Shown piece after piece: positions 37,370 through 44,634 of a DNA stretch of 64,000 bases (positions are counted from its first letter, which is position 1; every line of letters starts with the position of its first letter). The position numbers were made by a program, and so were the translations under genes. The notes under the pieces were generated by a model, which saw only the letters and a list, made by a program, of their open reading frames with translations, did not search any database and was not told the DNA's origin. This DNA is from Campylobacter sp. CCUG 57310 (GTDB lineage: Bacteria > Campylobacterota > Campylobacteria > Campylobacterales > Campylobacteraceae). The stretch spans positions 310,001-374,000 of the forward strand of contig NZ_CP053845.1 in NCBI RefSeq assembly GCF_013201975.1, in the 5' to 3' direction.

Positions 37370-39043
37370 ATGATAGTAAAGTTCTTTAAAAATCGGTTCG
37401 GAGGCTCGTTGCGAGGTATAGATTATCTATTAAACGAAAGAGTCGGTCTTGGTAGCGCCAGGGTAGTATCGGGATCTGAGGCTATAACTAGAGGTATATT
37501 ATCTATGATAAGTAAAAAGCAGAAGCTTAGCATGGGGTGTCTTTCATTTAACGAACTTGATATGAACGAAGAAACCAAGCTAAAGATAATAAGATCATTT
37601 GAAGAAATGATCTTTGGAGGCTTTGGCGAAAATTTTAATATTCTTTGGGTAGAGCATTGCGATAAGGCCAACTTAGAGCTAAATTTTTGTATCCCAAAAG
37701 TCGAGCTTTTAAATTTTAGAAGCTTTAATCCTTATTATCATAAAAAGGATTTTTCTATGATAAACACCTGGAAAAATCTTATCAATTTAAAATATGGTTT
37801 AACCGATCCTTGCGATCCAAAAAACCAACAAATAATTCAAGGATCTAAAAAGGATGTAAAGGATAGCAAAAATTATGATGAACTAGAAAAGATCATAACG
37901 GATAATTTAACAAAAGGCAAATACCGTTGTAGAGATGACATTTTAAAGTCTTTGCGAGATAGAGACATAGAAGTTACCAGAGTAGGAAAAGACTATGTGT
38001 CTATAAGGCTACCAGGTAGCAAAAAATCAAAACGTTTTAAAGGAGAAATTTTCCATGAAAAATTTAGAAGTCTTAAAGATTTGGGAGAGCTCTCAAGTAA
38101 AGCTAGAGAAAGAGCAAGAGCGTATAAGGATGCAAGAGATAACTCGCCTGCTAATCAAATACTCCAAAAGGTTAGCTTATTTAGAGCGTTTAGTAGACAA
38201 GATGGATGCCAAAGTATTCGGTACAAATTTAGAGAGCAAATCTCAAGAAAAGACCTAAATATAGCCATATTGGCCCATAGGCTAAAAGAAGCTAAAAATA
38301 ATAGAAATAGTGAGATAAAAAATCTTTTATCCTTGGGAGAAAAGAGGTATGGAGCCGGGCCTAAATTTGAATTAGAAGCCGATAGCAATACAGAAGCAAA
38401 GATAGGTTTTGACCAAATTGATGATAGGGTAAGTTTTGTGTCGGCTAGCGAAAACGAAGAGATCATAAAGGAGAATATAGATGATAGGTATGAACACAAA
38501 TCCGGAGGAGATAGGCTTGATGGATGTGGAGACATTAAACGAGACAGACTTAGAGAAAATGCGCTTAGAAGAGTTAGTATCTCTAGCATTAAAGTTATCA
38601 AAGATAGAATTCTCTCAAAACAAGCAGATATTAGATCTCTTATCTCAGATCTCGAAAGAAAACGAAAGTATAGAGCATCTAAACAATCAGATCTTATCGT
38701 CAAACGAGCTGATATCAAAGAGCTTGGCGACGTTATCGATGCAAATGAAAAAACTATCGACATTACCTCAAGCGCTAGAGGGTTCGTTAAACGATTTGGA
38801 CAAAACATTAAAGAGCTTTACCGAACCTTTGGAAAATTTGCAGGTAAATTTGACAAAGTCGTCCGAGCTGTTGCCGGACTTATTGGCGCAACAGGAGAAA
38901 AGTCAAAGCTAGATAAGGGCAAAGGTGCAGAATGCATAGAAAAAATAAATAGTGAGAGTATAGGCAGGGAGCTAGAAAATGGCTCGAAGCTCGGAGATAA
39001 AGAGAGCAATGTAACTTTAGTCGATAATTTCTTCGAGCGGTAA
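37370..39043 (+). CDS. HEN-type mobilization relaxase
   Basis: A 557-residue relaxase resembling the ColE1 MbeA/MobA group. The N-terminal domain has a likely nucleophile Y19 in RGIDYLL, and the metal motif is the HEN variant: H96, E103 and N105 in EHCDKANLELNF instead of three histidines. Downstream FNPYYHKKDF and NLKYGLTDP follow the same family pattern. The C-terminal half is charged and helical. It would nick the element's oriT so a helper conjugation system can transfer it. Two smaller genes are encoded inside it in another frame, as in ColE1. Confidence 0.82.
   Translation: MIVKFFKNRFGGSLRGIDYLLNERVGLGSARVVSGSEAITRGILSMISKKQKLSMGCLSFNELDMNEETKLKIIRSFEEMIFGGFGENFNILWVEHCDKANLELNFCIPKVELLNFRSFNPYYHKKDFSMINTWKNLINLKYGLTDPCDPKNQQIIQGSKKDVKDSKNYDELEKIITDNLTKGKYRCRDDILKSLRDRDIEVTRVGKDYVSIRLPGSKKSKRFKGEIFHEKFRSLKDLGELSSKARERARAYKDARDNSPANQILQKVSLFRAFSRQDGCQSIRYKFREQISRKDLNIAILAHRLKEAKNNRNSEIKNLLSLGEKRYGAGPKFELEADSNTEAKIGFDQIDDRVSFVSASENEEIIKENIDDRYEHKSGGDRLDGCGDIKRDRLRENALRRVSISSIKVIKDRILSKQADIRSLISDLERKRKYRASKQSDLIVKRADIKELGDVIDANEKTIDITSSARGFVKRFGQNIKELYRTFGKFAGKFDKVVRAVAGLIGATGEKSKLDKGKGAECIEKINSESIGRELENGSKLGDKESNVTLVDNFFER
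38055..38258 (+). CDS. Overprinted small mobilization-type ORF 1
   Basis: A 67-codon frame wholly inside the relaxase gene in a different reading frame. It has a strong ribosome site, AAAGGAG at 38039-38045, 9 bp ahead of the ATG. The product is a highly charged helix-rich peptide suited to a coiled coil. ColE1 mbeD/mbeB genes overlap mbeA in the same way, so I think this is a real accessory mobilization gene. No sequence-level homology claim can be made by eye. Confidence 0.5.
   Translation: MKNLEVLKIWESSQVKLEKEQERIRMQEITRLLIKYSKRLAYLERLVDKMDAKVFGTNLESKSQEKT
38481..38912 (+). CDS. Overprinted small mobilization-type ORF 2
   Basis: A 143-codon frame inside the relaxase gene, in the same alternative frame as the smaller one at 38055. 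AAAGGAG at 38467-38473 lies 7 bp ahead of the ATG; a second site, GGAGGAG near 38504, could serve an internal ATG at 38520. The product is long-helical with leucine heptads, similar in character to MbeB-type proteins. Strong ribosome sites inside another gene make chance unlikely. Confidence 0.55.
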   Translation: MIGMNTNPEEIGLMDVETLNETDLEKMRLEELVSLALKLSKIEFSQNKQILDLLSQISKENESIEHLNNQILSSNELISKSLATLSMQMKKLSTLPQALEGSLNDLDKTLKSFTEPLENLQVNLTKSSELLPDLLAQQEKSQS

Positions 39044-39315
39044 ATCCAGCCATATCGTGCCTTTTAAGTTAACCACGTAAAATTGTTCTGAAAATATTAA
39101 AAAGTGCAGCCAGCGCAATATAGTGAAATTTTCTAAAACTCTTTTTTGCTTTGGCTGCCATTTTGTATCATTTTGATGTTTTTTGTTTTTTGATGCAGGT
39201 TTCTGGGTCTTACGACTCTTGAATGCAAACTAATATTTCTTTAACTAACACTACTATTGCCGCATCTTTTGGCTTTACGTTAATTTTTGACTCTTTTTTT
39301 AGGAAAACTGAATTT
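39044..39315. other. Gap between relaxase gene and CRISPR array
   Basis: About 270 bp of AT-rich DNA with T-rich runs. I see no gene, repeat or clear terminator. It lies beyond the leader-distal end of the array. Confidence 0.5.
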
Positions 39316-39579
39316 TTCTTAATCCCCTAGAGCGGGTCAAATTTGTTCAAATTTCATCTGACACAGATATAAAGAAACTTCAGAACCTTAAGTTTCAATC
39401 CCCTAGAGCGGGTCAAATTTGTTCAAATTTAATGAAGAGGAGGATATCGAGTTCGATATCTAACCGTTTCAATCCCCTAGATCGGGTCAAATTTGTTCAA
39501 ATGGCTTGTTAAACAAGCAGGTTCAACAACCTGCTATATGAAGTTTCAATCCCCTAGATCGGGTCAAATTTGTTCAAAT
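39316..39579 (-). CRISPR. Type III-A CRISPR array, four repeats and three spacers
   Basis: Repeats of 37 bp lie at 39316-39352, 39392-39428, 39466-39502 and 39543-39579, with spacers of 39, 37 and 40 bp. On the plus strand each begins GTTTCAATCCCCTAGA and ends GTCAAATTTGTTCAAAT. Read on the minus strand they end in ATTGAAAC, the usual crRNA handle, so transcription is probably leftward from a leader at 39580 onward. Fitting this, the leftmost repeat is degenerate at its 3' side (five bases changed), as terminal repeats often are. The two left repeats have AGAGCGGG and the two right ones AGATCGGG. Confidence 0.95.
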
Positions 39580-40020
39580 AGCCTAAAAGACTACTCTCGC
39601 AAAACAAAAACTAACAAATTTATTTAAGAAAACATCTTTTAAAACACCTAAAATTCGCAAAAATCTCAAAAAAGTTCGCAAATGTATAGGTATTAAAAAA
39701 TACTAACTTGGCAAATTTAACAATGATAAGTTAAAGAACCCCTAAATTTAGGTATTTGTCATTTTAAAAAAGTTCGCAAATCTCTTTTAAAATTTTCAAA
39801 TTTTATAGGTTTGCGAACTCTAAGCGATATATAAGTTTCGCAATGCTCTAAAATACGTTATCCTAAACTTAAGCATAACTAAAAGTTCGCAAATGTAGAA
39901 GAGCATATTTTAAAATATAGAGGTTTGCGAACTTATTTGGCAAGATTCTAACCAAAAAAGCTCAAATTTAAGCTAAAAAAGTTCGCAAATCTAAATTTGG
40001 AGAGAAAACATAAGAACGGT
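39580..40020 (-). promoter_or_regulatory. CRISPR leader region
   Basis: This 441-bp gene-free stretch sits between cas2 and the array and should hold the leader and array promoter. The block 39689-39781 recurs, diverged, at 42910-43002. The region also has six copies of GTTCGCAAA in both orientations. Confidence 0.7.
39674..39989. repeat. Six GTTCGCAAA elements in the leader region
   Basis: GTTCGCAAA occurs at 39674-39682, 39772-39780, 39885-39893 and 39981-39989, and inverted (TTTGCGAAC) at 39810-39818 and 39924-39932. The second and third copies, and the fourth and fifth, make inverted pairs of 10 and 11 bp with loops of about 29-30 nt. A 9-mer six times in 316 bp is far above chance. Confidence 0.85.
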
Positions 40021-40025
40021 ATAAG

Positions 40026-40301
40026 CTAGACAAAGAGTTCTTGCGTCTCAAAGATGGCTGGTTTGTCGCAAAGCTCAAAACTTTTGCCGACACAGTTTTC
40101 GCATAGTCTGTAAAATCTTAGGCTATCGGTTTTGGTATTTAGCAAAGGCTTGGCGTCTTTGATCAGCTTTTTAAGCTTGGTTTCGTTTATCTCACACTCA
40201 AAGACGCTAAAATTTACGCGATATCCGATACCTTCTAGGATATCGGAGAGCTTTTTGCGGTTTTTATCGTTTTGTATGTCATAGGTGATGACAAATTTCA
40301 T
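40026..40301 (-). CDS. cas2: CRISPR-associated protein Cas2
   Basis: A 91-residue Cas2 with the ferredoxin-like start KFVITYDIQNDKNRKKL (conserved aspartate D8) and VNFSVFECEI strand typical of the dimer interface. With Cas1 it forms the integration complex. Two CxxC-like cysteine pairs near residues 68 and 78 are a local oddity. Its ATG overlaps the RT-cas1 stop by 1 bp. Confidence 0.93.
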   Translation of the reverse strand: MKFVITYDIQNDKNRKKLSDILEGIGYRVNFSVFECEINETKLKKLIKDAKPLLNTKTDSLRFYRLCENCVGKSFELCDKPAIFETQELFV

Positions 40302-42535
40302 TAGAATTTCCCTACAAAAGGCTTATAGCTTTTGCTCTCGCCGTTTATGAAGCGAGCTAGGTCGTAGCACTCTTGCATGATTATGTTTTCGCATTTGCAA
40401 AACTCTTTTTTCCACATGGTGTAGCTGCCGAGTTTTTCTTTCATGTTTTGTGCTATGAGCTTTTTAGAAGCGTCGGTGAGAAGCCCTTCTTTGTTTAGTG
40501 TGATTGGTTCGTCTTTGTTTAGCATCGAAACGATGACTCTATCTACCATAAATGTCCTAAACTGCTCTATCATATCAAAAACTAGGGTCGGCTTTGTGCT
40601 GTCAAGCGCATGCAAAAATGAGATATGTAGGCTAAGCCCTGCTAGATATAGGCACTCTTGGACTTTGGAGTAGAGTATGGCGTAGGCGTAGTTTAGTGAT
40701 GAATTTACGATATCTTTGGCGCCAAATGTTATGCGCTTTTCAAATTCTAGCGGTAATATGCTCTTTATGCCGTCCCAGTAAATGGCTGCAGCTGAGCCCT
40801 CAAAGCCTAGAAGCTCGTTTGTGTTTTTGACGTATTTTAGCTTTCTAGCCAGGATATTTTCCAGTTTTTGGATGTTTTGGGTTAGGGATTTGTGGTATTT
40901 GTTTAGGTACTTTAGGTAGTTGGTTTGGTTTTTTATCTTTGCCTCTACTAAGGACATGGCGATGTATAGCTGGGCCGGCGTGTTTAGGAGCATGGCTTGC
41001 TTGTGCGTAGTTTGCGTAGAGACGCTGTTGTAAGCTAGCAAAGTGGCGTATGGGACGTAGTGTTTGTCTATAAAATCGATATGGATTTTTTCCCTTGCAC
41101 AGCGCCAGATCACCGCAGAAGATAACGAGACGTGTTCGCTATCAACGATGATGCGGGAAATTTTAGAGATGGGAAATTCTTTGTAAATTTTGCCGTATTG
41201 TTTTATGACAAATTTGTTTTTGCTAAGACCTAGATGGACTCCGATCTGATTGATATGAAGCGTAGAATCCGAGGCGATCTTGGTGGCGTAGAAATTTCGC
41301 TTTTTGTTTATCTTGCGGGAGTCGTTGTCGTAGCTTTTTTGAGATAGATATTTGTCATAGCCTTTTGTTATGGCTAGGGTTATCTTGTCTTTTATCTCGT
41401 TTTGATTAAATAGTACTCCAAAATCTATCTTTTCAAGATAGAGCGTAAAATCTTTTTTTGAGTTTATACTTTTGTTTTGCTTATGCAAGGCGATCTTTTG
41501 TGATAAGGAGTCTATGAGATGCTCTTTTATCTGCGTTATTTGTGGTGAGTTTGGCGGTATGATCTTTAGGTAGTAGTTTTTAAGTGTAAGCAAAATGGCG
41601 TTTGTCTCATCTATATAGTCTATGAAATTTGACTTTTCTTTGCTTGCGGAGTGTAAATTTGAGATGATCTTTTGAATTTTGTCGTTATCTACACAGCGGT
41701 TTTTGCCAAAGAAACGAACGCCCAGGAAGACAAATCCATCATTTATGTTTACGACTTTTGTTTTTTCTTTGTTGAGAGATAAATTTAGCAGCTTTAAAAA
41801 TTCATCTAGTTTTTGCTCAAATTCGGTCGCTTCGTCTTTTTCGCCGAAACAGATGATAAAATCGTCTGCGTATCTGACAAATTTATCCGTAGTCTTGTTT
41901 ATAAATCTATCCATCAAATCAAGATAGATGTTTGATAGCATAGGAGATAGGATATCGCCTTGGTTTACGCCGATTTTATGCTCTTTAAAATCGCGCTTTA
42001 AAAATCCGCCGGTTTTTAAAAAGAGAGATATTAGGTTTATGATCTTTGCGTCTTTTATATGTTTTTGTAAAATTTGTAGTAGCTTTGAGTGGTCTATCGA
42101 CTCGAAAAAGTCTTTTACGTCTGCTTTTAGTATCCAGTAGTAGCCCTCGTTTATGAAATTACTAGCTCTATTTATGGCTTTGTAAGTCGATTTATTTGGG
42201 CGGTAGGCATAGGAATTTGATAAAAACGTCTCGTCAAAATATGGATTTAACTCCGAGTATAAAACCCTTTGAACCAACTTATCTTTTATGGAGGATATGC
42301 CTATGGGTCTTACTCCGCTACGATTTTCTTTGGGAATGTTTATCTTTCTTAGCGGTTCAGGTGTGTAGGTGCCGTTTATTAATGAACGCATGAGATAGGT
42401 TGAGTTTTCGCCAAAATTTTTCTTAAAGTCTGCATATGAGATCTCATCTAATCCCAGAGAATTTGCAGAAATTTCGTCAAAGGCAGAGCTTAAAGCGTTT
42501 TTGGTAAATATATGTTCTAGAGTTTTGGTAAACAT
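40301..42535 (-). CDS. cas1: Reverse transcriptase-Cas1 fusion protein
   Basis: A 744-residue fusion. The N-terminal part is a group II intron-like reverse transcriptase with motif A aspartate D139 (LKADVKDFF), a GVNQGDILSPMLSN motif, and the active-site YADD at 222-225. The C-terminal part from about 415 is Cas1, with its metal ligands in place: E579 in GFEGSA, H642 in SFLHALDS, and D654/E657 in VFDMIE. Both activities look intact. Related fusions acquire spacers from RNA as well as DNA. No Cas6 domain is fused at the N-terminus, unlike some marine versions; Cas6 is separate here at 43333. Confidence 0.96.
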   Translation of the reverse strand: MFTKTLEHIFTKNALSSAFDEISANSLGLDEISYADFKKNFGENSTYLMRSLINGTYTPEPLRKINIPKENRSGVRPIGISSIKDKLVQRVLYSELNPYFDETFLSNSYAYRPNKSTYKAINRASNFINEGYYWILKADVKDFFESIDHSKLLQILQKHIKDAKIINLISLFLKTGGFLKRDFKEHKIGVNQGDILSPMLSNIYLDLMDRFINKTTDKFVRYADDFIICFGEKDEATEFEQKLDEFLKLLNLSLNKEKTKVVNINDGFVFLGVRFFGKNRCVDNDKIQKIISNLHSASKEKSNFIDYIDETNAILLTLKNYYLKIIPPNSPQITQIKEHLIDSLSQKIALHKQNKSINSKKDFTLYLEKIDFGVLFNQNEIKDKITLAITKGYDKYLSQKSYDNDSRKINKKRNFYATKIASDSTLHINQIGVHLGLSKNKFVIKQYGKIYKEFPISKISRIIVDSEHVSLSSAVIWRCAREKIHIDFIDKHYVPYATLLAYNSVSTQTTHKQAMLLNTPAQLYIAMSLVEAKIKNQTNYLKYLNKYHKSLTQNIQKLENILARKLKYVKNTNELLGFEGSAAAIYWDGIKSILPLEFEKRITFGAKDIVNSSLNYAYAILYSKVQECLYLAGLSLHISFLHALDSTKPTLVFDMIEQFRTFMVDRVIVSMLNKDEPITLNKEGLLTDASKKLIAQNMKEKLGSYTMWKKEFCKCENIIMQECYDLARFINGESKSYKPFVGKF

Positions 42536-42872
42536 ATTGGTGCCCGCCTTTAAATAGGTAGAGTTTTTCTATTATCTATATGTGTGGTAAATTTTGCTAA
42601 ATTGCTATTTTCTTTTAGTTCATATATGCTTAAAGAAATCTGTTTATTTCCGTTAAAAAGTCTCATGTGTGACCTTTTGAATAGATTTTACATCGCTGTT
42701 AAGAATAGTCTGCCGATTTCTAAGTGCTCGTATAGATATCTGGCGATAAATTTTTAGTTTGGCGCCGACTTTATGTTCGGCTATGTCATATCATGCCTGC
42801 CATTTTGCCTTAAATGCTTATCGAGCTGATTGGCATTTCCGCTGTTTACACCTTTTGCTGCCATTATAGCAT
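42536..42872. other. Gap upstream of RT-cas1
   Basis: About 340 bp that should hold the RT-cas1 promoter on the minus strand. Only a frame of about 28 codons is seen on the minus strand (starting near 42862). No -35/-10 pair is convincing. Confidence 0.5.
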
Positions 42873-43002
42873 TTTCGTCCCTTAGATTGGTCAAATTTGT
42901 TTAAATTGTGGCATTTAAAAAATACCAACTTCATAAAATTAATAATGACAAGTAAAGGAACCTCTAAAATAGGCATTTACCATCTTAAGTAAGTTTGCAA
43001 AT
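42873..43002 (-). repeat. Orphan decayed CRISPR repeat with second leader copy
   Basis: 42873-42906 matches the array repeat with two single-base gaps and several changes (TTAGATTGG, then TCAAATTTGTTTAAAT). It is followed at 42910-43002 by a 93-bp block that aligns end to end with 39689-39781, about three quarters identical by eye. Orientation relative to each other is the same as at the real array. It looks like the remains of a second array. Confidence 0.7.
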
Positions 43003-43106
43003 TAAAAATTTAAATAAAACAGATATGGGCGTGCGTAAAAAATGTAAAAAATAATAATTTTTAAGAAAAAAGCTTAAAAATAATAAACATTTATTTTTAA
43101 TTTATG

Positions 43107-43112
43107 TATAAT
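43107..43112 (+). promoter_or_regulatory. Candidate -10 for the csm operon
   Basis: TATAAT lies 28 bp upstream of the first frame of the operon (43140). The -35 region is only AT-rich. Confidence 0.45.
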
Positions 43113-43139
43113 AACAGAAATTAAAAATCGAGCGGTAAA

Positions 43140-43361
43140 GTGAATAACGAAACTAGTATGATTTTGATATTTTCTCGCGAGCTAAGGGCTGCAAGGAATG
43201 GTCTTGACGTGCCGCTAGAACTACCAGACCTTAATAAATTTATATCCAATCTTAAAAATTTCATAAAAACAAATACGAAAAATGACGCAAAAGAGAGCGT
43301 GAAGTGCAAGCTTTTTGGGTATGTGAAAATGGGTGGCGCAGATGAGATATACCGAGCTTAG
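43140..43361 (+). CDS. Small unknown protein upstream of cas6
   Basis: A 73-codon frame opening with GTG at 43140 (or ATG at 43158) and overlapping cas6 by 29 bp. The product is basic with a hydrophobic start (MILIFSRELRAA) and no recognised motif. The position, right after the operon promoter and coupled to cas6, suggests it is a real part of the type III locus. Ribosome site is weak (GGTAAAG). It does not resemble an HD nuclease or Csm6. Confidence 0.45.
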   Translation: MNNETSMILIFSRELRAARNGLDVPLELPDLNKFISNLKNFIKTNTKNDAKESVKCKLFGYVKMGGADEIYRA

Positions 43362-44178
43362 AGTGCTGTTTGGATCGCCGCAAAAGCCGCCGTTTTTTAT
43401 CGGTTCACAGGTGAGGGGGGCTTTTGGATACGCGCTAAAAAGCGTGAGCTGCATAAGCCCGTCATATAAGTGCTGCGAGTGCTTTGCTAAAGAAAGCTGT
43501 TTGTATTATGATTTTTTCGAGAAGAAAAACAGCTACCATAGATATAGACTTGATTTTGAGTTAGGCGCTGAAATTTACGATTTTGGTATAGTTTTGCTAG
43601 GAAATGCGTGCGAAAAACTACCGTATATAGCCTCTGCGGCATATATGATGCTAAAAAGATACGGTCTTGGCAAAGATAGGATCAAATACGAGAAATTTGA
43701 TATGTATGTAAATGGTAGTGCATGCCTAAAGGACGATAAGATAAGCTTGCCTAGAGATTATGTGAAAGAATTTAGCTTTGATGGCTGCAGTGGCGATGTT
43801 AAGGTCAAATTTGTAACACCGCTAAGGATAAAAAAAGAGAATGTTTTTTTAAAAAATGACAACATAAGTCTAAAAGAGATATTAAACTCCATCTACCAAA
43901 GGCGCCTAAGCCTCTTTGGACAAGATCACGAGGTGTTGCCATTTGAAGTAAAAGGCGAGATAACCAAAAAGGATCTAAAATACGTGGAGCTAACTAGGCG
44001 TAGTAATAGGCAAAATACTACTATGAATTTTGGCGGACTAGTAGGCTCTTTGGAGATAAAAGGCGTTAGCAAAGAGTGCATGGAGCTACTAAAGTTAGGT
44101 GAGATAATAGGCGCAGGGAAGCAGACTGTTTTTGGACTAGGAAAAATAAAAACGGAGGATATGAATGAGCAAATTTAG
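43333..44178 (+). CDS. cas6: CRISPR RNA endonuclease Cas6
   Basis: A 281-residue RAMP-fold protein. The C-terminal GAGKQTVFGLGKI is the glycine-rich loop of Cas6, and the N-terminal ferredoxin-like strand (YTELRVLFGSPQK) and PFFIGSQVRGAFGYAL fit the repeat-binding fold. A CxxC...C cluster near residues 46-56 resembles the Cys-rich insert of some type III Cas6 proteins. It would cut the pre-crRNA in the repeats at 39316. Start is GTG at 43333; ATG at 43342 is possible. It overlaps the cas10 start by 14 bp. Confidence 0.87.
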   Translation: MAQMRYTELRVLFGSPQKPPFFIGSQVRGAFGYALKSVSCISPSYKCCECFAKESCLYYDFFEKKNSYHRYRLDFELGAEIYDFGIVLLGNACEKLPYIASAAYMMLKRYGLGKDRIKYEKFDMYVNGSACLKDDKISLPRDYVKEFSFDGCSGDVKVKFVTPLRIKKENVFLKNDNISLKEILNSIYQRRLSLFGQDHEVLPFEVKGEITKKDLKYVELTRRSNRQNTTMNFGGLVGSLEIKGVSKECMELLKLGEIIGAGKQTVFGLGKIKTEDMNEQI

Positions 44179-44525
44179 CAGTTATTTTAGCGATGAGTTT
44201 GCCGCTTTGGAGCAAAGATCAAAAGATATAGATGAGATATTGCAAGATAAGATGTTTTTAATCGGCGGGGATTTTTACGGGATACAAAAATTTATATTTG
44301 ATAATCTCGGCTCAAAAAACGCGGCTAAAGTGCTAAGGGCGAAATCCGCATTTTGCGAGCTTTTCATGGTAGTTTTGTCTAAATTTATCTGCCAAAAACT
44401 TAGCATAGATGAAAAGTATGTCTTATCATGCACAGCCGGTAAATTTGAGATATTATCGCCTAAATTTGACCAAGCGGTTTTTAACGAGATAAAAGGCGTC
44501 GTAAATACTTACTTTATAAAAAAAT
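44165..44525 (+). pseudogene. cas10: cas10 (csm1), 5' part, interrupted by transposon
   Basis: The first 120 codons of a Csm1-type Cas10 up to the transposon. The reading continues a few codons into the left inverted repeat and stops at 44554. GGDFYGIQKFIFDN and VLRAKSAFCELFM match the first palm domain of Csm1. No N-terminal HD nuclease domain exists upstream, so the ancestral protein was a short, HD-less Cas10. Joined to the 3' part over one copy of the 8-bp target duplication it reads on without a frame change. Confidence 0.9.
44518..44525 (+). repeat. Target-site duplication, left copy
   Basis: AAAAAAAT, repeated at 49741-49748. Eight bases is the usual duplication length for IS1595-family elements. 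Confidence 0.9.
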
Positions 44526-44553
44526 GGCTCTTTTCTGAAATAGTATTGATTTA
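44526..44553 (+). repeat. Left terminal inverted repeat
   Basis: Matches the reverse complement of 49713-49740 over 28 bases. A 7-bp inverted repeat AACTATA-6-TATAGTT lies just inside at 44568-44587. Confidence 0.95.
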
Positions 44554-44634
44554 ATAAAAAGAACCTAAACTATAATTAACTATAGTTGCGATTTTATTTT
44601 GACCCTGTTTTTATTAAATATTGATTTTTAAGAA

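Noticed and set aside
38155-38808. 217-codon minus-strand frame inside the relaxase region
   Set aside because: Serine/leucine-rich shadow of the relaxase codons with no ribosome site; the plus-strand nested frames have far better support.
44165-44554. Short 129-residue protein as a separate functional gene
   Set aside because: Its last residues come from the transposon end and its body is the Cas10 first palm fragment, so it is a truncated product.
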